Source: Euptelea pleiosperma (Eukaryota > Streptophyta > Magnoliopsida > Ranunculales > Eupteleaceae). Taken from it: a stretch of DNA of 64,000 nucleotides. The notes under the pieces are model-generated. The model was not told the origin of the DNA, did not search any database, and saw only the letters and a list, made by a program, of their open reading frames with translations. Shown here piece after piece: positions 11,171 through 22,211 of this stretch. The stretch covers positions 17,366,435 through 17,430,434 of the forward strand of contig CM068546.1 in assembly GCA_035048495.1 (NCBI GenBank), given 5' to 3'. Both the position numbers and the translations under genes were made by a program. Position 1 is the stretch's first letter; each line of letters begins with the position of its first letter.

Positions 11171-12274
11171 TAAAAATACAACAAAAATGATAAAGAACAT
11201 AATCATCCGTTATAAGTACAAAATAGACGATAGCCCAACCCATCATGGTGGCCCAAAATAAAGATCAACCCAATAAGAATAAAATAAATATTGTTGAAAT
11301 TAATTTATAATGAGTATCAACCATTATCTAATGAAAAAGAAACAAAATCTTGAAGAAAAACAAGTATAGGATGGATCAAGCGCACTTACCTGAAGGTTTC
11401 TTGAACTTTAATGAAAATCAAAAGTTTATTTAAATTTGAAAGTCGTCGGATCGTCCTCTCCTCGGAGTATGTTCTTTTAATCGGAGTCCCTGTCAATTTT
11501 CTCTTCTTGCTCGAGTGCGATCGGTGCCCGGATGAAGGTTTAATGGAGCTTGCTCTATTCTTTAATGGAGTTTGGTTTTGAAAACTTCTAAAGCTTTAGG
11601 GTTTTCATAAATAGGTTTAGGGAAGGATTAGGGTTTCTATTTTGTTGAAATTCGTAACTAGCAAAGGGATGACTTTTTCAACCCTCAAAAACTCTTATTT
11701 TACACTACTAATGGGTTAGAAATGGGCCCAAGGCACATATACAACAACTAGGCTCAATTTAAGAATATTATTAAGCCCAAAAGACTTCTATATTGGCCAT
11801 ATGGCCCCACCCAACAATCGTAACACAAATAATTATAAATTAATTCAATCAAACTATATTATATAATTTAAAAGTCCATACAATAAGGTATGACACATGT
11901 CACACACACAAATCATAAAAACGTTCAAAACCCTAGAAAAGTATCAAATGACATTGGAATGACCCGAAAGTGATTTGCGGGTCCCACGCTCCTATTAAAT
12001 AAATAAAATATAATTAAATATTATTTTTGAAAATATAAGAATGGTAGGAAAGTTCAAAAATTTTGAAAATACTATTTTTGTCAAAATCTCCCGAAATCTC
12101 CCGCTAGGGTTTTCATGTCTCAAGAAAGGTTTCAAATTTCATAGGTAAGTTGGTAAAGATAAAATAGGAATATTTTTTTGTGTCTCTGGCCCAGAAAACA
12201 ATTTTTTTATAAAAGTTCTAGAATGTTAGGTGAATTTACCATAATACCCTAGAACGAAAGTTCAGGGTATTACA

Positions 12275-12627
12275 GGGAATGACAAACTGGAAGCGACATT
12301 AATCAATCAACCCCCTATTAAGTTTGTGGTTTTTCAGAATGACGATGTTAGTGAATGACAGTTCAGTCAAGTTCTGCTATATGAAATGGATGCCATTTGC
12401 ATGGACTTATGCTTCTTTGAAGAAAAGATATCAATCTTCCTTGTCCCAATGATCGCCCTATAAGAGAACTACCCAAGACCGACAATCGCACAATCACATA
12501 ACACCCACTTGTAATACCAACGCTCCCAGTCTCGTGTGTTGCCAAATTGTGCCCGACAATATGGTGCTGTTGTCGGAGACCTGTGCTCCTTGTTCTTTGC
12601 TTCAGTCCCTCCAACCAAGGGGCGGTG
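12275..12627. other. Unassigned sequence between D1 and solo LTR E
   Basis: This continues the block left of D1 (joined at the TSD) and, past E and B, the block at 29068. A closed short plus frame 12534-12627 (LVCCQIVPDNMV) and an opposite frame exist, but no domain was recognised. Confidence 0.3.
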
Positions 12628-13297
12628 TGAAAGTAGGATTTTTCCGTGTCGTTGGTTACGGAAACCCTAATCTCAATAATATTTGTAATTTTAATCCGAT
12701 TATCCTGCAAAATTTAGAACTTCTTGCACAGTGGGAAGTGTCGGATGTCGATCCGCACTCGGGGTTAGCTCGATTAGCGCAATAATGAACATGAAATGAC
12801 GGGTTTTTTTTTTTCCTAGAGATTGTGGAAAATATTTGATGGAGGGGTGAGAAGGGTGGATAGGTGAGTTAAAACATGCTTTATTTTGACACTTCTAGAG
12901 AGAGAGTGGGCGATAAACACTAAAGAAGAAAAATCAACATAACCAATTTATTCATTCATCAAAAGTGTTCACAAACATTAAACAAGAAAATAAATCTAAC
13001 TAGAAAACCTGTAAAAGATAAAAACTAGAGAGAGAAACAAGAGATTTAGAGAGAAGAGATACTAAGAACTAGAGAGAGAAACCTAGGGAGAGATAGGTAG
13101 AGAGAGAAATTAAGAAGAGAGATGAAGAGAAAACTCACCATTAGCACTTGAGAGTGAGGTGGCTAACAATGAGATGTAGGGGTGATGGAGGTGCAGCAGC
13201 GGGGTTTAGGCAAGAAACAGCTCCGTTGATGGTGGTGGACGTTTGGACGGTGGAGGAGATGGTTCTCTCTTCTTCTTCAAACCTTCTTTTTCTTCTT

Positions 13298-13340
<43 letters not shown>

Positions 13341-15571
13341 GTTCTACAAGAAGATGAAGAACGGTGCAGTTGGTGGAGTTGCGGGTTGCTATTCAGTCCG
13401 GCAAGGTGAAAAGAATGGAGAGAGATCCAGTCATGGTGGAGACGTTGGTCTGCACTAGAGGAGTTGCTGTTGGTGGTCCGGTTGGAGGGCGGCTTGCTAT
13501 AGAAGGGAACCGACAACCTGAAGTTGCAGGTTGCTTCGTCGGACGAGGAAGAAGGCGCAGCACTTACCGGTGGTTATTTGGAGAAGGGTAGTGTGGGGAG
13601 GACAATTTCCTCTCCTTCCTTCTTTACTTCTTCTCTTCGTCTTTTTTTTTTCTAGTTTTTTTTTTTTCTGTTTGGGCAGTGAAGCAGTGGAGAAGAAGAG
13701 CAGTGGAGAAGGGAAGGAAAGAGAGAGGATGTGCAGCAACCGGGGATGAGATCGTGGGAAGGTGAGTGGGCCAAAGAGATGGACTGTGGGGACGTTGACG
13801 GCTAGTGTGAGAAGAAGAAGAGAGAGCGCCGGCGAAGTGGTGGTGGTGGAAGCGCAAATCGCAACAGCAAGTGTTGCTGCCCCTCTCTTGGGTAGCAACT
13901 AGATGGAGGATAAGAAGCAGTGGTGGAGGCGATCTTGGTGTGGCTGCTGTAGAGAAAATAGAACCAGTCCGACGATCAAGTTCGCCGGAGTTGCAGGTTT
14001 CGACCGGAATTAATGGTGGGTGATGTTGTGGTGCTTAGACTGTGGCGGTAGCAATGGTAGCAGGCAGTGTGAGGTGCTGTGGTGCTTAGATGGTGGTGGC
14101 AGTGGTGCAAAGGCCCTCCTTCACCTCTTCTTCTTCTTCTCTTCTTCTTTTTTTTTTTTTTTTTTATTTCTTTGTTGAGAAGGAGACGGCTGGAAAAAAA
14201 ACGATGGTGGCTGTTGGAAGAACAGCCACCGTCTATCACAAGGCAGGTGGCAGTTTTGGAGAAGTAGTTGGTTTCAAAGGAAAGAGAGAGCTTGGTGGAA
14301 TCGTTTGGAACGTGGGAGAATGTGGGAGACGTGAATGAGAAAATGGAAGAGATCGAGCGTGGGAGATGGGGGCGGTAATGGTAGTGTAAAACGTGGGGAC
14401 CGTGATCTCCTTCAAAATGGAAAGATTTTTTCCCCTCCCTCCTCTCAACAATGAGACCATCCACCTCCCTTTAGGAAAATGAGAGATTTCTTTTTCTTTC
14501 CAAAAATGTGGGGGGGCAGCCAACCATTAATAGATTAATTTCCTTTTTGCACAATATGTCCTATCTTTATTCAAAAATTTTCAAAGTTCTTGCCTTTAAT
14601 ATCACCCTCTTGGTTTTCAAAAGTACTCACTTTCCAAGACTTGAAATCTTTTCTCTCCACTTATACCTCTTAAAAAAAAACTTCCCAAACTTTGATTTTA
14701 AAACCCATGTTTCTATTTTTGTAAATAGGTGAAAGTCAACACCATCTCTCCGTTCATTATATTTCCAAATCCTCACTTTTCCACCGTTGGATAGAGGTTG
14801 AGGGTTGGAAGGGGATAGAGCTGCATGATTGAGGGAATGGAGATCGGATGGTGATGATCAGATGGATGATATACTGGTGATTAGAAGGTAGACTAGGATG
14901 GCGATGACCGGATGGATCATCAGACGGTAAAGATCGGCCAAGGTAGGCCGTATGATCTAGTTATTGCGAAGGGATAGAGGATCGGATAGTTGAGATTTGA
15001 GAGTAGAGAGAATGAGGGTGAAGAAAGAGGAGAGAGAAATTATTACAACATAAGGAAAAATGCCCGCAGAGGGGCTTGAACCCTGGTCTTTGACTTGGTC
15101 TTCTGCATGCTTCACCAACTGAGCAAGCACTCGCCTTGTGTTGGTTTATAAGCTTTAATCTCCTTAGTCTCTTCTTTGAAGGCTTGTCTCTCATTCTCTC
15201 TTGGTCGTCCCTCGATTCTTTCGACTCTCTGGCTCTTCCCGTCTTTGGCCTATATCTCCTCATCCTCAGCCTGTTGGCTCTTGAGCTTTGATCCTAGGTT
15301 CTGAAAGTTGATTGTGGGCCCGCATTCCATCAAAATTGCCCTATTAGTACTCTTGCGATAGAAAAATCACGTAATGAGAATGACTTCGCATGTGGGTCAA
15401 TTAAATGCGTATGAATGCATGCGAATATACCATTTTAACCAAAACAGTGTGTTCTACGCACTGAGAAAAACTCTTACGTAGAAATGTTGATAAAAATGCA
15501 GTTTTACGTAGGAGAGTGTGACGACCCTAGAAGGATAATTGCTTAAAATAAGCACTTCTGAGCGAATATCA
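12628..15571 (-). mobile_element. E: solo LTR of the Athila-like family, 2.9 kb
   Basis: On the minus strand it starts TGATATTC (15571 leftward) and ends TACTTTCA (12628). Flanks are CGGTG (12623-12627) and CAGTG (15572-15576), a 5-bp TSD with one mismatch. Neither side carries a PBS or internal sequence, so it is a solo LTR. It matches the B LTRs at both ends and in the tRNA-like block, but its middle differs, with poly-T (about 13302-13339) and GAA/CTT-rich DNA. Open frames between 13148 and 14523 come from this low-complexity DNA. Confidence 0.85.
15063..15132 (-). promoter_or_regulatory. tRNA-like module in solo LTR E
   Basis: On the minus strand an A-box-like TTGCTCAGTTGG is followed about 35 bp later by a B-box-like GGGTTCAAGCCCC, the spacing and order of an internal RNA polymerase III promoter. 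The T arm can form a short stem, while the acceptor arm pairs poorly, so this is not an intact tRNA gene. Confidence 0.55.
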
Positions 15572-15581
15572 CAGTGTGAGG

Positions 15582-17625
15582 TGGAAGTAGGTTTTTTCTG
15601 CGTCGTTGGTTACGAAAACCCTATAATCAACAAGATTTGTAATTTATCCGAGATTTCCTGCAAAATTCAGAGATTCTAGCATAGGGATTCGTGTCGGATG
15701 TCGATCCGCACTCGGGATTAGGGAACGTGCAGTAAAGAACATAAAATGACTCTTTTTTTCTTTTCTTTTGTTAAATGTCATTTTTCGATTTTATAGAGAC
15801 TTATTAAAACTAATAAAATAACGGATAAGAACTCATTAAAATAATTCCAAGAAATAAACACAAACAAATCAACTTTATTAAATCAAATGTAATACATTCA
15901 CTAATTTAATGTAAAAATTAACTAGTCTAACTAAAAAGCATTGAGAGAGAGAAAGAGATTTTAGAGGGGTGTACTAATCTTGAGAGAGAAGCTAGTAAAA
16001 GAAAATAGTTAAAACTAAGAAGATTTGGAGAGAAAAGGTGAAGGATCTCACCTTTATTGGAGGATCGATTGCAATGGTGACTGGTTCTTCCTCCTTCAAT
16101 CAAGTGGAGTGGCTAGGGCTAAGAGATAGTGGAAACGGTGGCTAGAGGGGCTGGTGAAGGCGAGATGGAAGCTTTTTTTCTTGCTGACCGTTGTGTTGGT
16201 TGAAAGACGTGGTGGAGTTTGAAGATGACGGCTTGGGCTTTGCTGCCGGCTTCAATGGTGGCTGGCCAGTGGTTGTGCAGGGGTGAAAAACGGCTGTGAG
16301 AGATGGCGCAAGAGATGTGGATGGCTTATGAGAAAAATGGGAAGGAGAAGATTTTCGGGAGGTGGAGAGTATGGAATTAGGGTAAAAACGTGGAGGGGAG
16401 CTGCAATGAAATATCCTCTTTTTCTTTTATAAGAACCATGGGTTCCTATATTAGAAACCCACGGTTTCTAATTTCATTTGAAAACGTGGTGAAGCCTACC
16501 ATATAAGGGTGAAAATGTCCTTAGACATCCTCCATCCTAGCCGTCCATTGCATCCTATTTTAGCAACATTCTTCACACCATTTTCTTAAAAAGGAATTTT
16601 ATTTTGAAGATAAAAGTTTCCCTCTAAAAATGTTCTTGCTTTCTTGGGTAAACACCACCTATTAATTTTTGGAAAACCACTCTCAAAACACTTTTCCATC
16701 ACCATTCCTTTTTCCAAAATAAGCCTAGAATATATTTCCTCGCAAAAATGTCTAGCCAAAAAATGTTTTTAGTGCTAAAACCATTTTCCTTTGTTGCTAA
16801 ATGGGGTAACATTCTCCTGGGTCCCACTAAAATGGCTAGGCTACGGGTCGTTGGTGATGGGCCCATATATTTGGCCCACATGGTTGAACATGGAATAATG
16901 AGCCTAATGGGTTCTACGATGGAGTGATGGGTAATCGGACGGTCGAATTAGATGGTGATGATCAAGTGGGTCGTATGGTGAAGCTCAGACAGGATAGGCC
17001 GTAGGACAGTGATTGTGAAGGGAGGGAGTATTGGATGGTTGAGATCGAAAAGTAGAGAGATGATGAAGATCTAGAGAGAGGAGAGAGAAAATATTACAAA
17101 ATTAAAGAGAAAATGCTGGAAGAGGGTCTTGAACCCTTGTCTTAGACTTGGTTTTCTGCATGCTTCACCAACTGAGCAAGCACTAGCCTTGTGTTAGTTT
17201 ATAAGCTTTAATCTCCTTAGTCTCTTCTTTGAGGGCTTGTCTCTCCTTCTCTCTTGGTCGTCCTTTGATTTTGTCGACTCTCCGGTTCTTCCCGTTTTTG
17301 GCCTATATCTTCTCATCCCCAGCTTGTTGGCTCTTGAGCTTTGATCATAGATTCTGGAAGTTGATTGTGGGCCCGCATGCCATCAAAGTTGCCTAATTAG
17401 TGCTCTTGCGATAGAAAAATCGCGTAATGAGAATGACTTCGCATGTGGATCAAATAACTGCGTATGAATGCATGCGAATATACCATTTTAACCAGAAAAG
17501 CGTATTATACGGAATGAGAGAAACTCTAACGTAGAAATATTGATAAAAAATGTAGTTTTACGTAGAAGAGTATGACAATGCTAGAAGGATAATTGCTTAA
17601 AATAAGCACTTTTGAGCGAATATCA
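15582..17625 (-). repeat. 3' LTR of element B
   Basis: Direct repeat of 27021-29062. On the minus strand it begins TGATATTCGC at 17625 and ends CTTCCA at 15582. It contains an open frame on the minus strand (16699-16881) identical to one in the other LTR; this reflects repeat identity, not a gene. Confidence 0.95.
17113..17182 (-). promoter_or_regulatory. tRNA-like module in the 3' LTR of B
   Basis: Minus strand: TTGCTCAGTTGGTGAAGC (A box) and GGGTTCAAGACCC (B box), at the same place in the LTR as in the other family members. Confidence 0.55.
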
Positions 17626-17645
17626 CAACTCCCAACCAGCATATT
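17626..17645 (-). other. Weak polypurine tract region of element B
   Basis: Immediately before the 3' LTR the minus strand reads GCTGGTTGGGAGTTG. In related elements the same place reads GGTTGGGGGTTG (62246-62255) and GTTGGGCGTTG (before 53233). The run is G-rich but not a classical polypurine tract. Confidence 0.45.
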
Positions 17646-19544
17646 GCCAATTCTTGGCAATTAGTGCGAAATAAATGAGCTCAGAAGGGCCTAGTACATG
17701 CTGAAAACTTGTTCTCAGAAAAACTCCATTTTGTCAGTTCATTTCAAGGGTGAAAGTGATCATTCAGGAATTAGAACTTAGTCAGTAAAATGTAGCACAT
17801 CTACTAGTGGACATTTGAACCAAAGATTAATCAGACTCAGCGTATGTGTGTGCTCAACATCATCCCTATCTGGCAGTTAGATTCTCTAATCACCTACAAG
17901 ATTATATGTCTCAACCTCAATTCTCACTTGTATATCACTCAGAAGTAAATCACACAGAAATGGTTTTATTCTTTTCTCTCAAGTTATATGTGAGGAGATA
18001 GATGTTTGAAACTTGCAATATTTCACATACTTATCTAGAAATGAAGACACAGAAGATTCAAAAGATCTCATGATTGGAATGTCATTTTACTCAAGAGTGT
18101 CGGATCAAACTCTATAGTTTCTCTCTTCTCCATGCTCCACATTTTGTGATGGTGCTAACCTAGAATCAAATAGGGCTTGCCCTGGGTTATATAGAGGCTT
18201 AGGAAAAGGTTAAAAGATGAGGGCCTTCAGGGATTCGAAAGTTCTGAGAGGGCATCTTACTTTTCTTTGCAGCGTTTCCCGAGGATGGTGATACCAATTC
18301 CTTGATTTCTCATTCTTCTCCCTTTTTTACTTGTTCATCTTCTTAACTTTTGTTCTACTAACTTTCTTTTTCTATTTCTCTTTTATTTCCTTCTTTCTTT
18401 TCTTTTCATATCTCCTTTTTGCTTGATCCACTTGTCTTTCTTTTCTTTTCTTGATTTTTCTTCATGTTGCGATCATACCAAAAATTCTTTTATCCCTCTC
18501 AGAAGTAGGTGCTTGAGTTGTGTTCATTTTGGGGATTGGATTTGGTTGATGGGTTATCAAGAAAAGGTTTTCATCATAAGGCTCAAGAGGGTTTCCAATG
18601 ATGTAGATGTTAGGTAAGCCAAAAATGTCTGATTGGGGTAGAAAGATGGCCTATATCATTTTCTAGGTTTTACACTTTTATATGTGATGTCTCGAATGGA
18701 TAGAGAGAAGGTTCTTTTTGTAATGATTCGTCTTTGACGTCACTCCAAGTTCTATGACCAAAGCAAAGATTAATGAGATCTTACAAGGGAATAGTTGGGG
18801 ACTGAAAAAAAGGTGAGTCATCTTGTGACTCAGAGTTATTTATATCCCTCAGAAGTGAAGAGAGGCTCAAACGCTTACTGGTTTAGGTCTCCACAGTTGT
18901 TCTTCTTGGATCTCTAGATCGTCCAGACTACACGTAGTTCTGATGTTGATTTGTGAAAAATTCTTGCTGAATCTGAGTTTTCCAAGAGTTTAATTCCACT
19001 GTAGTATTCTTCCACACCGAACTAAGAGCTAATAAGTGATTTTCTCAGTGTAGACATCCTTTTCAATGAATAGACTTAGCAAAGAGTTTTGATTCATCAT
19101 TGTAACAATTTTTTAAAACACTGTTAAAATCAACAAAGGACACCTTGAAAATAGTCCAAAAATCATCCCAAAATGCTTTTTTTTTTTTAAATCACATGAG
19201 ATTTTGGTAAAGTACCCACCCCCAACCAAAATATTGCACCATCCTCGGTGCTCATGACCAGAACACATAGTGAAAATGATAAGTTCATGATGCGAGTGTG
19301 AAGGAAGGGTGTTACCAATTCTGCCAGATATCAACAGTGGAAAGTACCAGAGTAGTACGAGAGTGATGGTACCTACATGGGCAAAAAATTATAGTAGTGA
19401 TAAAGACAATGCATTCGACTCATGAGACCATAGGAATACCGGAATTGCCTTTCCGAAAATGCTAAGTTTTACGTCTTCAGCCAGACACAACGGGGGTGAC
19501 AGGCACCCCCAATCAAGTTGGAGCACAGGAGACTGAGTGGATCA
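17646..19544 (-). other. 1.9-kb noncoding 3' region of element B
   Basis: No ORF of note lies between the integrase stop and the 3' LTR, so an env-like gene, found in some Athila elements, is absent. A pyrimidine-rich stretch on the plus strand (about 18300-18470) and an A-rich run near 19177 stand out. The region is conserved, in pieces, at 44385-46020, 52173-53232 and 61621-62255, and its start resembles the 3' part of element A. Confidence 0.7.
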
Positions 19545-20588
19545 TCAGTCGACATAGACAGGATCGATGAGATCGATCTCAAAAGTCTGAATGAACAATA
19601 CGTCAAGTTCATGAAACTGTTTTAGACGCTGCCCATTGACCTGAAAAGAGGAGTGATCCTTGGGATCCTCAATAGTGATTGCCCCAAAGGGTGTGACTGC
19701 TGTGACCGTATAAGGACCCGTCCACCTAGATTTCAATTTCCCAGGGAAGAGATGAAGACGGGAATTATAAAGAAGGACCTTCTGTCCTGGATGAAACTCT
19801 TTCCTGACGATGCTCTTGTCATGTATCCACTTCATTTTTGCTTTGTAATTCTTGGACAAGTTGTAGACATCATTTCTGAGTTCTTCTAACTCATTCATTT
19901 GAAGTTTTCGCTCCTCTCCTGTAGAGTCGAGGTCGAAGTTGAGCTTCTTAATGGCCCACAGGGCACGATGTTCAATCTCTACCGGTAGATGACAGGGTTT
20001 ACCAAAGACAAGACGATAGGCAGACATATTGAGTGGTGTCTTGTAGGCGGTTCTGTACACTCATAAAGCATCAGTGAGACGAGTAGACCAGTCTTTACGT
20101 GTGGTATTGACTGTCTTCTCCAAGATCTGCTTGATCTGACGATTAGAAACCTCTACTTGACCACTAGTCTGCGGATGATAAGCTAGGGCAACCTTGTGGG
20201 TAACCCCATACTTTTTCATTAATTTCTCGAATATCCTATTGCAGAAATGGGTGCCCCCATAACTAATGATGGCCTTAGGGGCACTGAACCGGGCGAAAAT
20301 GAACTCCTTTAGGAATTTGACCACTACTTTGTGATCATTGGTCTTGGTGGGAATGGCTTCTATCCATTTGAAGACATAGTCTACCGCAAGGAGAATGTAC
20401 TCAAAACCGTAGGAAACGGGAAAGGGGCCCATGAAGTCGATGCCCCAAATATCAAAAATTTCATCGACCTGGATGGGAGTGAGGGGCATCATGTTCCTCT
20501 GGGAGATGCGGCCTAGATGCTGGCAATTAGGACAGGTTTTGCTGTAGATATGGGCATCTTTAAATAGTGTGGGCCAGTAGAATCCGCA
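19545..20588 (-). pseudogene. Integrase of element B, catalytically damaged
   Basis: The domain inserts retroelement cDNA into the host genome. It follows RNase H after an in-frame TAA (20589-20591). The N-terminal HHCC zinc-binding motif spans the stop ([11 protein letters not shown] upstream, CPNC downstream). The core begins [10 protein letters not shown] with the first catalytic Asp (residue 19 counted from the Met at 20492). The second catalytic Asp is Tyr: [10 protein letters not shown], codon TAT at 20259-20261. The Glu is present in GQVEVSNR exactly 35 residues later, confirming the alignment. A TGA at 20061-20063 interrupts before YRTAYKTPL, a segment normally continuous. The C-terminal part ([23 protein letters not shown]) ends at a natural stop at 19545, without a chromodomain. 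Confidence 0.9.
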
Positions 20589-22205
20589 TTACAGCACTTT
20601 TTCTGCAGTCTTCTTAGTGCTAAAATGACTACTACAAGGTTGGTCATGACACGAGGACAAGATATTTAGTTGGTCGGACTCAGGGACACAGAGACGAATG
20701 ATCTGGTCAGGATAGTATTTATACAAATAAGGGTCATCCCAAGAGTAGTACTTAACTCTTGCTAGGAATTGGCTTTTGTCCTGTTTTGACCAGTGTGAAG
20801 GCATTTCTTCGGTAACAAGGTAGTTGACAATATTAGCATACCAGGGATTAACAGAGATAGCGAACAGATGTTCGTCTGGAAAGGTCTCATGGATGGGCTG
20901 GTTGTTGAAGGATGACTCTAAAGTCAGTCTAGACAGGTGATCAGCCACTACATTCTCGGTTCCTTTCTTGTCCTTAATCTCAAGGTCGAATTCCTGTAGT
21001 AATAGAATCCATCGAATTAATCGAGGCTTGGTTTCCTTTTTCGACATGAGATAACGAAGGGCTGCATGATCAGTGTAGACGACCACCTTAGTGGCTAAGA
21101 GGTACTGACGAAATTTATCAAGGGCGAAGACTACTGCCAAGAGTTCTTTCTCAGTGGTGGAGTAGTTCATTTGGGCAGAGTTAAGAGTTTTGCTCGCATA
21201 ATAAATCACATGTGACCTTTTGTCAACTCTCTGCCCGAGAACAGCTCCTAACGCGTAGTCGGAAGTATCACACATTACCTCGAAAGGTAGAGTCCAGTCC
21301 GGGGGACGGATAATGGGTGCAGTAGTGAGCTCAGATTTGAGACACTCAAATGCCTTGACACAGTCAGCATTAAAGTCGAAAGGACTATCTTTAGCCAGAA
21401 TATGGGACAGAGGTCGAGCGATTTGAGAGAAGTCCTTTATGAATCGCCGATAGAATCCTCCGTGTCCCAAAAAGGATCGGATGTCACGCACGGACTTAGG
21501 AATGGGCAAGGTCGAGATGATATCGATTTTAGCTTTATCGACCTCAATGTCCTGATGGGAAATGACATGTCCCAGAACTATGCCTTTCTTCACCATGAAG
21601 TGGCATTTCTCCCAATTGAGGACAAGTCTCTTGTCCTGACAGCGTTGAAGTACAAGCCTTAGATGGTTCAGACAGTCATCAAAGGATGACCCAAAAACTG
21701 AGAAGTTGTCTATAAAGACTTCAAGGAATCTTTCCACCATGTCAGAGAATATGCTCATCATACACCGTTGAAAGGTTGCGGGTGCATTGCAGAGGCCAAA
21801 GGGCATGCGCTTGTAGGCAAAAGTGCCAAAGGGACAGGTGAAAGTTGTCTTCTCGTGATCCTCAGGGGCGATGGGTATTTGATTATACCCTGAGTAACCA
21901 TCAAGGAAGCAGTAATAGGAGTGACCTGCTAGTCTCTCCAACATCTGGTCTATGAAGGGTAAAGGAAAATGGTCCTTCCTAGTGTTGGTGTTGAGTCGTC
22001 TGTAATCGATGTAGACTCTCCACCCTTTCTTCAGGCGTTGGGTGACCATTTCCTTGTTCTCATTTTCCACAACTGTGAATCCTGCCTTTTTAGGGACGAC
22101 ATGAATAGGAATCACCCATTTGCTGTCGGAGATGGGGTAGATGATACCCGCATCTAACAGTTTGAGGACCTCGTCTCGGACTACTTCCTTCAAGACGGGG
22201 TTCAA
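20589..22205 (-). pseudogene. Reverse transcriptase and RNase H of element B, RT active site mutated
   Basis: A 538-codon open stretch. RT landmarks in order are [17 protein letters not shown] (about residues 14-30), [10 protein letters not shown] (about 100-110), [19 protein letters not shown], and [11 protein letters not shown] at 162-172. In related elements this last motif carries two adjacent aspartates; here the second is Asn (codon AAC at 21705-21707), consistent with a G-to-A change. RNase H follows from about residue 308 ([13 protein letters not shown]), with [11 protein letters not shown] and [10 protein letters not shown] supplying acidic residues. The frame upstream ends at a TAG (22212-22214), and a TAA closes this stretch before integrase. 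It would synthesise cDNA from element RNA; the Asp-to-Asn change predicts loss of polymerase activity. Confidence 0.95.
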
Positions 22206-22211
22206 CCTCCT

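Larger units (their letters stand above)
9042..12274 (-). mobile_element. D1: 3.2-kb solo-LTR-like element with TSD GGGAA
   Basis: The plus strand begins TGTCACGCCCCGAATCC and ends CAGGGTATTACA, flanked by GGGAA at 9037-9041 and 12275-12279. D2 (30979-34666) is a second copy, and J (56202-58745) a shorter relative. Read on the minus strand it starts TGTAATACCCTGAAC, and a TATTTATG/TATA-like site matches the TATAAATA box of J, so transcription is probably leftward. No coding domain is present. The ends and length resemble LTRs of large Ty3/gypsy chromoviruses such as Tekay/Del, left behind by LTR-LTR recombination; that family assignment is inference. Confidence 0.8.

Noticed and set aside
13302..13339. 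Poly-T run as a transcription terminator or poly-A tail of a retroposon
   Set aside because: Within an LTR, no TSD or retroposon body next to it; homopolymer drift is simpler.
15063..15132. A functional tRNA gene
   Set aside because: Acceptor stem does not pair and the anticodon arm is poor; only the promoter boxes look preserved.
16699..16881. Minus-strand 60-codon frame identical to one at 28137-28319
   Set aside because: Identity follows from its location in the two LTRs of B; no domain or start context.
17646..19544. An env-like ORF in element B
   Set aside because: No open frame over about 70 codons on the coding strand and no signal or membrane segment pattern.
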